Source: an uncultured Bacillota bacterium
Lineage (GTDB): Bacteria; Bacillota_I; Bacilli_A; RF39; UBA660
NCBI GenBank assembly: GCA_947165195.1
Contig: CAMUZJ010000028.1
Location: 1-12,917 of the forward strand
Length of the DNA: 12,917 bases
Direction of reading: 5' to 3'
The notes under the pieces were generated by a model, which saw nothing but the letters and a program-made list of their open reading frames with translations, made no database searches and was not told the origin of the DNA. Of the stretch, positions 1-6,663 are shown in pieces. Each line of letters opens with the position of its first letter. Positions within the stretch are counted from its first letter, which is position 1. The position numbers and the translations under genes were made by a program.

Positions 1-833
1 CTGTTCAACAAATAAGAAGCCAAAATAAAGATTTAATGGCTAAAATTCGTACTGGTGATAAAGATGCTCATGGTGGCTTGTCCGGATATGTATTAGATAG
101 GTTAAACTACAGTAATAGAGAATTACGTGCTAGAAGTTTAGGTATTGGTCGTAATGCGTATGCCGCTGCAGATTATGAATCAAAACAATTAGCGAAACTT
201 TTAGAAAGAGATCAGGCTGCTTTATCTTCATTAAAATCAGATTTTGCTTCTATGCAAGGTGCTGGTGGTACTATGATGGAGTTTGGAGATTGGCAAAGGA
301 AAATGGGCTATGATGGTCTTTCTGATAGTTCTATTGTTCGACATACTGATGGAACTACTTCTACTGTAGCTGAAGCTTACGCTAGATATCAAACTATTTA
401 TAGAAACAGAGAAAATGCTATTCGTAGATCTGAAAATGAGTTAGAAGACTTGAAAGTTAGAGCTAGAAGAGCAGAATCTGCTGTTAAGAATATGAATGAT
501 GGTAGAGTTGGACTTCAAGCTGTTCCAAGGGCTGTTGACGTATGGTCTGATACTTATCGTTCTCCTAGAACAGTTACTAAGGATAAAGACTTTGATATTG
601 CAGTGGATGCTAATGGAAACCGTATTGTTGACTCTAATAACTTTGGATATGATCAGTATGGTAATCCTATTACCACTACTCAAGATGAAAATGGACAACA
701 AGTATCACGTAATCAATACCGTAGAACTGCAAGAGCAAATACAGGTACGGATGCTAGAGGTCAATATCAATATCAACGTGATCCTAAATCATTTGATGGA
801 ACTATTGATGATACTTATGGAAGTAGCAATTAG
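1..833 (+). CDS. Partial: C-terminal cytosolic tail of a probable VirB6/TrbL-like type IV secretion subunit
   Basis: The frame is open to the left edge (11 codons precede the first ATG at 36, and that ATG has no Shine-Dalgarno sequence), so this is the 3' end of a longer gene. The visible part is wholly hydrophilic with no membrane segment. It has two helical, probably coiled-coil stretches, one around residues 45-70 and one around 120-155 counted from the internal Met. A Gly/Asn/Gln/Tyr-rich, probably disordered tail follows, with YDQYGNP and RGQYQYQRDP. No enzyme motif is visible. In Firmicute type IV secretion loci the gene just before PrgI and VirB4 is commonly the polytopic VirB6/TrbL-like protein, which often has a long soluble C-terminus. 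The assignment rests on that position, not on recognised homology. It could instead be an unrelated coiled-coil component. The gene ends 22 bases before the PrgI-like gene, so the two are probably co-transcribed. Confidence 0.5.
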   Translation, partial: VQQIRSQNKDLMAKIRTGDKDAHGGLSGYVLDRLNYSNRELRARSLGIGRNAYAAADYESKQLAKLLERDQAALSSLKSDFASMQGAGGTMMEFGDWQRKMGYDGLSDSSIVRHTDGTTSTVAEAYARYQTIYRNRENAIRRSENELEDLKVRARRAESAVKNMNDGRVGLQAVPRAVDVWSDTYRSPRTVTKDKDFDIAVDANGNRIVDSNNFGYDQYGNPITTTQDENGQQVSRNQYRRTARANTGTDARGQYQYQRDPKSFDGTIDDTYGSSN

Positions 834-855
834 AAATAAAAGGTGTGTGATATAA

Positions 856-1170
856 GTGAATAATTATTTAATACCAGCAAATACAAAGACAGGTCGTTTG
901 ATTTTAGGAATCTTTCGGCCTTTCGATTTAATATTATTTGGGACAGGAGTATTTATAACGACATTATTAATAGCATTTTTACCGCTAGCTTCCACATTTG
1001 TTGTTATACTTGCATTATCTCCGGCACTGATTTGTTCCTTTTTGGTCTTACCAGTTCCTTATTACCATAATATGTTAACAATAATTATTGAATTATATGA
1101 ATTCTTAACGAATAGACAAACTTATCGTTGGAGAGGATGGTGTTATAAAGTTGGCAAAAAAACAAAGTAG
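856..1170 (+). CDS. PrgI/VirB3-like type IV secretion membrane protein
   Basis: This small protein (104 residues) matches the PrgI family of Gram-positive conjugation systems, the counterpart of VirB3. It has a short N-terminus, two adjacent membrane helices at about residues 24-44 and 46-66, then the family-like motif PVPYYHN (66-72), a helical stretch, and NRQTYRWRGWC near the C-terminus (86-96). The length is normal for the family. PrgI/VirB3 proteins sit in the inner membrane and contact the VirB4 ATPase, and the two genes are usually adjacent or fused; here the VirB4 N-terminal gene overlaps its last 20 bases. The start is GTG, with AAAAGGTG about ten bases upstream; no in-frame ATG serves as an alternative near the N-terminus. 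Confidence 0.8.
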   Translation: MNNYLIPANTKTGRLILGIFRPFDLILFGTGVFITTLLIAFLPLASTFVVILALSPALICSFLVLPVPYYHNMLTIIIELYEFLTNRQTYRWRGWCYKVGKKTK

Positions 1171-1699
1171 TGGTTTTACAGAAGATTGGTTACCACTAAA
1201 AGGTATTCAAAATGGAATGATAATTACAACAAGAAATGAGAAAGTAACAGGAGTTAAAATTACACCTAGGAATATATTTATTTTAGACCCTATGATGCAA
1301 GATAATATCTTAACAAGTTTAAAGAACTTCTATAATATGTTAGATTTTGAATTTTGGTTAGTTGTTGCAGATAGACCTGTAGATATATCTGTTTATATGT
1401 CTCAGTTGCAATTACTATATAATGAAACACCAGTACCAGCTATTCGAAAACTAATCATGCAAGATATTAATAAAGGACAAAGTTTTATCAATAATAATAT
1501 AGTAGATACAGAGTATTACTTTTTGATTAAGTCTACCGATGTAGATTTATTACAAAAAAGAGTTCGTTTAATGATTAATGGTCTTGCACAATGTGGACTT
1601 AATGCATCACAAACTACGAATAGTGATTTAAGAGTAATTATGGATAACTTCTTAAATGGAGGAGTATCGACAGGATTTGGGACGGTGATGTCTGAATGA
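1151..1699 (+). CDS. VirB4 N-terminal-domain protein (TrsD/TraD-like), separate from its ATPase half
   Basis: The protein has 182 residues and no membrane segment. It begins with EDWLPLKGIQNGMI (about residues 11-24), which resembles the opening of VirB4/TrsE proteins, where a D-W-(M/L)-P-(V/L) motif precedes the N-terminal VirB4 domain. It contains no Walker motifs. The next gene supplies the rest of VirB4, so together they equal one normal VirB4 of about 780 residues. Staphylococcal and lactococcal conjugation loci likewise have a small gene before the trsE/traE ATPase gene; whether it is homologous to this one I cannot establish here. The TTG start is supported by GGTG eight bases upstream and by the lack of an in-frame ATG until codon 23. 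It overlaps the PrgI-like gene by 20 bases and the ATPase gene by four, which suggests translational coupling and a fixed stoichiometry. Confidence 0.72.
   Translation: MAKKQSSGFTEDWLPLKGIQNGMIITTRNEKVTGVKITPRNIFILDPMMQDNILTSLKNFYNMLDFEFWLVVADRPVDISVYMSQLQLLYNETPVPAIRKLIMQDINKGQSFINNNIVDTEYYFLIKSTDVDLLQKRVRLMINGLAQCGLNASQTTNSDLRVIMDNFLNGGVSTGFGTVMSE
1693..1699 (+). promoter_or_regulatory. TGAATGA stop-start junction coupling the two VirB4 halves
   Basis: The stop of the upstream gene (TGA, 1697-1699) overlaps the ATG of the ATPase gene (1696-1698). A second TGA (1693-1695) lies directly before that ATG in the ATPase frame. The ATPase frame is therefore closed upstream, and the ATG is the first possible start. 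No strong Shine-Dalgarno sequence precedes it: GGGACGGTGATG is the only purine-rich stretch. Termination and re-initiation by the same ribosomes is the simplest reading. Confidence 0.6.
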
Positions 1700-3486
1700 G
1701 TATGGGAATTAGAAGTCAATTAGCACCAAAAGGATTAGAGTTTTCTCGTAGTGATTTCTTTATTAGTGATAAATATGCTACTATTTTAACAATAGTTTCT
1801 TATCCAAGGTATATTTCACCAGGGTATTTATCCTCTCTTACCAATATGTCAGGAATCAAGATTGTAATTAAACACATACCAGTTCCTTTTCAAGAGATGT
1901 CTAAAATGCTAAATAGACAAGTTGCTGATTTAAGAGAAAGATATAATAATGAAAAAGATCAAACTTTAAAAGAGCGAATTAGACAAGATGCAGAAAGCTT
2001 GGAGTATTTTACTTCTATGCTTGCTGCTTCTCAAGCAAGAATTTTCGATTTTCAAATGCATATTATGATAACTGCTGATACCAAAGAAGAATTAGAATTA
2101 AAGAAAGTAAATGTAAAAAATTACTTAGATGCTATGGAACTTCGTGGTATTTCTCTACGCTATGAACAAGAAAAAGTGTTGAAGTCTATTTTACCTATCT
2201 TTCCACCGCAAGATATCGAGCAGAGAATTGGTACGCCAATCCCTTCTGTTACAATAGCAGCAATGTATCCATTTATATTTGATAGTATTAAAGATCCAGG
2301 GTTATCTACTTTATTAGGAGTGGATTTTTCAGGAGGAGTAATCCTATTTAATCAATTCTTATATAAAATTAGAAAAGAAAATAATAGAAATAATGCGAAT
2401 ATGATTATTTTAGGTACTTCAGGTTCTGGTAAATCAACCGCTGCAAAATTAATGCTTAGAACACATATTAGAAATGGGTGTCAAATTGTAATTATCGATC
2501 CAGAAGATGAATTTAGGGAAATGACAAATGCTTTTGGTGGAGATACAGTAGATATGGGAAAAGGTGGAGAATTTGGATTAATTAATCCACTTGAAATAGT
2601 TATAGATGCAGACGATGAAGAAATTGCTCAAGGATTGGGACATTCTATCTTAACAAGAACTCTACAATTTTTAAGAGGATTTATGAAATATTATGATCCA
2701 TCTATTGAAGAAGATGTCTTAAATATGTTTTCTGAAATTGTACAAATTACCTATAAGAGATTTGGTATTGATTATGATACAGATTTTACAAGATTTACAT
2801 CTGAAAATTATCCAACATTTAGTGATGTATATGCAACAATACGTGGAAGATTAACTTCTATTACAGAACAGACACAAGAACGTGATATATTAGAACGATT
2901 AGAATTAAAAGTAAGGCCTTTGATTACAGAACTTAGATTTTACTTTGATGGTCATACTACTCTAAGAAGAGATAGTGACTTTATGGTATTTAATATTAAA
3001 GAGTTAATGAATAGTGATGTTAATGTTCGAAATGCATTGTTCTTCAATATTTTAAAGTATGCTTGGGGTCTATGTTTAGACTCTAGCGTAGATACTGTTT
3101 TAATGGTAGATGAAGCACATGTTTTATTAGGAGCTAATAATGTTCAAGGAGCTGATTTCCTAGCACAAGTACAAAGACGTGCTCGTAAGTATAATACAGG
3201 AACAATTATTATTACACAACAACCTAGTGATTTTTCTAATCCTCAAGTTATTACACAAGGAAAAGCTATTTTTGATAATGCATCCTATTATTTAATTATG
3301 GGACTTAGAAAACAAGCAACAGAAGATTTAGCTATGTTAATAGATTTAAATGAAAGTGAAAAAGAAAGCATTAAACGTTATTCTCAAGGAGAAGCATTGT
3401 TTGTTTGTGGAAACAGAAGAATGAGAATTAATGTTGCGGTAACAAACGAGGAATTAGATTCCTTTGGATCTGGTGGAGGATTCTAG
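1696..3486 (+). CDS. VirB4-family type IV secretion ATPase (TrsE/TraE-like)
   Basis: This is the energising ATPase at the cytoplasmic base of the type IV secretion channel. Residues 1 to about 215 correspond to the later part of the VirB4 N-terminal region, including a charged helical stretch near residues 75-100. The RecA-like motor follows: Walker A GTSGSGKS at 240-247, DPEDEF just downstream, Walker B LMVDEAH ending at His475, a QRR motif at 493-495, and TQQP at 507-510. All the ATP-site motifs look intact. The protein ends in a Gly-rich tail. With 596 residues it lacks roughly the first 180 residues of a one-piece VirB4, which the preceding gene supplies. The wall-hydrolase gene follows after 34 bases. 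VirD4/FtsK-type ATPases share the Walker motifs, but the long pre-motor region and the PrgI neighbour fit VirB4. Confidence 0.9.
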   Translation: MSMGIRSQLAPKGLEFSRSDFFISDKYATILTIVSYPRYISPGYLSSLTNMSGIKIVIKHIPVPFQEMSKMLNRQVADLRERYNNEKDQTLKERIRQDAESLEYFTSMLAASQARIFDFQMHIMITADTKEELELKKVNVKNYLDAMELRGISLRYEQEKVLKSILPIFPPQDIEQRIGTPIPSVTIAAMYPFIFDSIKDPGLSTLLGVDFSGGVILFNQFLYKIRKENNRNNANMIILGTSGSGKSTAAKLMLRTHIRNGCQIVIIDPEDEFREMTNAFGGDTVDMGKGGEFGLINPLEIVIDADDEEIAQGLGHSILTRTLQFLRGFMKYYDPSIEEDVLNMFSEIVQITYKRFGIDYDTDFTRFTSENYPTFSDVYATIRGRLTSITEQTQERDILERLELKVRPLITELRFYFDGHTTLRRDSDFMVFNIKELMNSDVNVRNALFFNILKYAWGLCLDSSVDTVLMVDEAHVLLGANNVQGADFLAQVQRRARKYNTGTIIITQQPSDFSNPQVITQGKAIFDNASYYLIMGLRKQATEDLAMLIDLNESEKESIKRYSQGEALFVCGNRRMRINVAVTNEELDSFGSGGGF

Positions 3487-3520
3487 TTTCTTTATAAAAA
3501 TATGGAGTAGGTGATTTTAT

Positions 3521-5812
3521 ATGGGATCATATCATAGTAAAAGAAATAATATAAATAATGATGATTTAGAAGCACCACTAGAATCATCTGCAACCGATGC
3601 AACAAAAAAAGAAGCTTCTACAAAATTAGCTAGTACTGCTGCAAAAGGAGCTGCTACTTATTTTGGGGGGCCTGCTGCTTCCAAAACAGTAGATGCCTTA
3701 GCAAATACAAATGCAGGAAAAGAAGTATTTAATAAAGGTGGAGAAGCCATTAATAAAATTCCAGGAATGGGAATGGCTGCTAAAAAATTAGATGATAGTG
3801 GGATTCTTGATAATGCAGATAAAGCTATGAATTTTGTAGATGGAAGCTCAATCGGAGGAGCAAATAAACAAACAGGAGGAAGCTCTTCAAATACAGAAGT
3901 ATCTTCCTCTTCTTTGTCTAACAATAAAAAAAGTAATTTAGTAGAAAACTTAATATCTACTGGAGAAGAAAGTGGGAAAGAGTCTTCAAAGTCTAATATT
4001 CCTTTAAAAGGAAGTTTAATTGCTTTTTCTCCAGTTCTTATGATTGGTTTTCCTATTCTTCTTGTAGTAGCAATTATATTACTTCCTTTTACTCTTCTTT
4101 CTCATTGGACTTCTGCTTTTTCAGAATTTGAAGACGCTATTGGAATTAGTCATGAAATAGGTTTCTTTACTGGTGGAATCGAATATACAACAGATGATAA
4201 AAATAAACTTAGTTTTTATAAAAGAGTAGTTAAAAAGGTAGAAGAATATAAAGGGGATAATATCAATGTAGATGCTTTAAAAATAGTAGCAACTTATCAT
4301 GTTATCAATCATCATAATGAAAAGATTAAATACAATAATATGACTGATGATAAAATTAATGATATTGTAGTTGCTATGTTAGAATATAATGAAGAATCAG
4401 ATAGTTATTATTATAATGGAGATAAATTTAGAAAGGAATTAACGGATAATTTATTTCCACACTATTTTCCGAAAGAGGATAGTGAAGTAATCGAAAAGTA
4501 CGTAGATGAAGTTTTTGAATATATAGATTTATATTATGACTTTATTGGTTATAATCCTAATTCTTCTTGTTCTGCTATAGGTAGTTGTAACTATAAAATT
4601 AAAGGTTTTTATATCCATGGCGGAAAAGGAAATGTTATGAAAGATATGGATATATCTAACTTAAAAGTAAGGCTAATGCAAACTGGTATATCAGATGGTC
4701 ATAATTATGGTGGTACGTTTGGATTAGCTATGCCAGGGGAAGAGTTAATTGATTTTGAAAAGTATGTACTAGGAGTAGCTTATGCTGAAGTAGATACAGG
4801 AGTATCTGATGAAGCTTTTAAAGCTCAATTAGTAGCTGCTAGAAGTTATGCTCTTGCAAGAGCAACTGATATGGGTGGTTTTCGAAGTCTAAAGCAAGAA
4901 GGAGATAATTGGGTATTGCAAATTGCTAATAGTACGGCTGATCAAGTTTATTGTGATCCAGATAAGGGATGTTCTACAAGACAAGGACAGTGGCAACAAG
5001 TATATAGTGGTACAAATGTTTCTGGAATACCAGTACATAAATATCCTTTAGCAGCGGATGCAAGAGCTAGAACACTAGCTAATGAGACAATGGGAGAAGT
5101 AATAGTAAATTCTCAAGGTTATATTGTATATGCAGGCTTTACAAATACAGAACAAAAAGAATTTGAAAGATTAGCAAAATCTGGTATGAGTTATAAAGAA
5201 ATCCTTTTAACAGTTTATAATAGTGGTAAAAGAAACTATGGGGCTAGAAATATAGAAAAGATGAGTTGTAATACAACAGGAGATCAATGTAGTCAAGCAG
5301 TAACAGGCGATTATGCTTCTTGGAAGCAATATCAAGGCCCTTGGGTATCTGTTAAAATGGGAAATAGTGGAAAAACAATTAAGCAAATAGGATGTCTTGC
5401 TACCTCTATTGCTATGCAGGTTGCTAGAAGTGGTGTATCAACAAATGTGGAGGGAGAGTTTAATCCAGGAAGCTTCGTAGAATATATGAATACTCACGGT
5501 GGATTTAATAATGGTGGAGAATTACAATACGCTGGAGTAACAAGAACAGTACCTAGTTTTCATTATAGTGGTAGAGTATATGTTTCTGGATATACAAAAG
5601 ATCAAAAATATAATACGTTAACAGATTTACTTAATAAAGGTTATTATGTAGTTGCTGAAGTAAAGGGAAATACAGGACAACACTGGGTTGCGGTTGTTTC
5701 TACACAAAATGGAGAAGTTACAATGATGGACCCTGGTTCAAACTTTACTAGTATGTGGGAAAAATATAATTATAAGAATACTAGTACTTTTACATATTTT
5801 ACTTTAGGCTAA
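3521..5812 (+). CDS. Membrane-anchored wall hydrolase: SpoIID/LytB-like domain plus C39-like cysteine peptidase (VirB1-type role)
   Basis: This 763-residue protein has four parts. Residues 1-163 are a hydrophilic, Ala/Gly/Ser-rich cytosolic segment. Residues 164-193 form one strong membrane helix. Residues 200-400 are an unassigned extracytoplasmic helical region. From about residue 405 a SpoIID-like domain shows YVLGVAYAE (415-423) and EAFKAQLVAARSYAL (from 431); Glu423 matches the catalytic Glu of SpoIID lytic transglycosylases. From about residue 590 a C39-like papain-fold peptidase has Cys625 (IGCLATS), His721 (GQHWVAVV) and Asp737 (MMDPGSN). Type IV secretion loci in Gram-positives usually carry one bifunctional glycan- plus peptide-cleaving enzyme, most often SLT or lysozyme-like plus NlpC/P60 or CHAP; here SpoIID and C39 fill those two roles. 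Three close cysteine pairs (350/356, 478/484, 583/590) all lie outside the membrane. Start: ATG behind GGAGTAGGTGA. Confidence 0.85.
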   Translation: MGSYHSKRNNINNDDLEAPLESSATDATKKEASTKLASTAAKGAATYFGGPAASKTVDALANTNAGKEVFNKGGEAINKIPGMGMAAKKLDDSGILDNADKAMNFVDGSSIGGANKQTGGSSSNTEVSSSSLSNNKKSNLVENLISTGEESGKESSKSNIPLKGSLIAFSPVLMIGFPILLVVAIILLPFTLLSHWTSAFSEFEDAIGISHEIGFFTGGIEYTTDDKNKLSFYKRVVKKVEEYKGDNINVDALKIVATYHVINHHNEKIKYNNMTDDKINDIVVAMLEYNEESDSYYYNGDKFRKELTDNLFPHYFPKEDSEVIEKYVDEVFEYIDLYYDFIGYNPNSSCSAIGSCNYKIKGFYIHGGKGNVMKDMDISNLKVRLMQTGISDGHNYGGTFGLAMPGEELIDFEKYVLGVAYAEVDTGVSDEAFKAQLVAARSYALARATDMGGFRSLKQEGDNWVLQIANSTADQVYCDPDKGCSTRQGQWQQVYSGTNVSGIPVHKYPLAADARARTLANETMGEVIVNSQGYIVYAGFTNTEQKEFERLAKSGMSYKEILLTVYNSGKRNYGARNIEKMSCNTTGDQCSQAVTGDYASWKQYQGPWVSVKMGNSGKTIKQIGCLATSIAMQVARSGVSTNVEGEFNPGSFVEYMNTHGGFNNGGELQYAGVTRTVPSFHYSGRVYVSGYTKDQKYNTLTDLLNKGYYVVAEVKGNTGQHWVAVVSTQNGEVTMMDPGSNFTSMWEKYNYKNTSTFTYFTLG

Positions 5813-5824
5813 AAGGAGAAATTT

Positions 5825-6607
5825 ATGAAGAGTAATAAAGTTTATATTATATTGATAGTTACTTTATTTCTGTTTGCAGGAATATTATATCTATTAATTG
5901 GATTACCATCTAGAAACGTAGAAAAAAGAGAAATTACTATTTTGACTGGAGAAAAGACGGCTTTTCAATTAAAAAATGGATATTGGCAAGCAGTAAATAG
6001 CTCTTATGAAATAGGAAAGTATGATTGGGAAAAATATTCTGTATATTTAGATGATGAATATAGTGGTGAATATTATCTTTGGAATGATGGAGATAACTTT
6101 AGATTGTTTGATTTACAAAAACAAGCAGTTCATTATACAGAAAAGATGTTAGCTTTACGGGCAAATTTTAATTTGAATGTAAAAACGTTTGAAATATTTG
6201 AAAATATCGATTATAATTATGTACTTGAAATGTTGGAAAGTCATGGTATTTCTTCTAATGAATCTTTAACTGTTAATAATTATTTAAATGTAGATATTGA
6301 TAGCGATGGGAAAGAGGAAACAATTTATGTAGTTAGTAATGCTTTTATAGAAGAAGTAGAACCTGAAACAACTTTTTCCTTCGTTTTTATGATAAAAGAT
6401 AATAAAACATATATGCTATATGAGTATCAAGAAAAGAACTTATTTGGTAATGCTTTAAAACCATACATTCATTCAATATTGGATGCTGATGGAGATGGCA
6501 GTTATGAAATTTTACTTACCTGTTCTAGATATAGTATAGAAAAGCCAATTTATACCTTATATAAATTTGATAATCAAAAATTTAAAAAATTGGCCTCAGA
6601 TGAATAA
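5825..6607 (+). CDS. Membrane-anchored extracytoplasmic protein of unknown function with two DxDxDG motifs
   Basis: I do not recognise this 260-residue protein. It has one N-terminal membrane helix (about residues 6-27) that ends without a lipobox cysteine, so it is anchored and probably not a lipoprotein. The rest is hydrophilic and presumably outside. Two similar segments, VDIDSDGKEETIYVV (from 156) and LDADGDGSYEILLTC (from 219), each place a DxDxDG calcium-loop-like motif before a beta strand, as seen in FG-GAP/VCBS-type and other calcium-binding repeats. Its position just after the wall hydrolase and its single-pass topology are where Tn916-like elements keep the VirB8-like subunit, but I see no VirB8 motif. 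It starts 12 bases after the hydrolase stop behind AAGGAG, so it is co-translated with it. The next gene has a separate promoter. Confidence 0.6.
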   Translation: MKSNKVYIILIVTLFLFAGILYLLIGLPSRNVEKREITILTGEKTAFQLKNGYWQAVNSSYEIGKYDWEKYSVYLDDEYSGEYYLWNDGDNFRLFDLQKQAVHYTEKMLALRANFNLNVKTFEIFENIDYNYVLEMLESHGISSNESLTVNNYLNVDIDSDGKEETIYVVSNAFIEEVEPETTFSFVFMIKDNKTYMLYEYQEKNLFGNALKPYIHSILDADGDGSYEILLTCSRYSIEKPIYTLYKFDNQKFKKLASDE

Positions 6608-6611
6608 AATA

Positions 6612-6640
6612 ATGACAGTTTTATAAACTTACGTTATAAT
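6612..6640 (+). promoter_or_regulatory. Sigma-A-type promoter for the virD4-like gene
   Basis: ATGACA (6612-6617, five of six matches to TTGACA) and a perfect TATAAT (6635-6640) are separated by 17 bases. They lie in a 56-base gap between two genes on the same strand, with AAAGGAAG and the ATG of the coupling-protein gene following. TGACAG occurs twice, at 6613 and 6643, flanking the core promoter; this may be chance. The promoter would let the coupling ATPase and the next gene be made independently of the upstream secretion genes. Confidence 0.75.
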
Positions 6641-6663
6641 AGTGACAGAAAGGAAGTCGTATT

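Noticed and set aside
36..38. ATG at 36 as the true start of the first gene
   Set aside because: The frame stays open to base 3, no Shine-Dalgarno sequence precedes it, and the residues upstream continue the hydrophilic helical composition. The gene more likely begins left of the window.
496..855. Long plus-strand frame inside the first gene
   Set aside because: It overlaps the first gene almost entirely, its Leu/Ile/Met-rich product is the usual frame-shadow pattern, and it has no supporting ribosome site.
1690..1700. Frameshift error splitting one VirB4 gene
   Set aside because: Stops occur in both frames around a proper ATG, which suits coupled translation, and separate small proteins before a VirB4 ATPase occur in other Gram-positive loci. 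It is kept as a finding because it cannot be fully excluded.
3658..3924. Minus-strand frame within the hydrolase gene
   Set aside because: It is opposite a well-supported gene and has no ribosome site or recognisable product.
5825..5905. Lipoprotein signal on the protein after the hydrolase
   Set aside because: The N-terminal hydrophobic helix has no cysteine at its end, so no lipobox is present.
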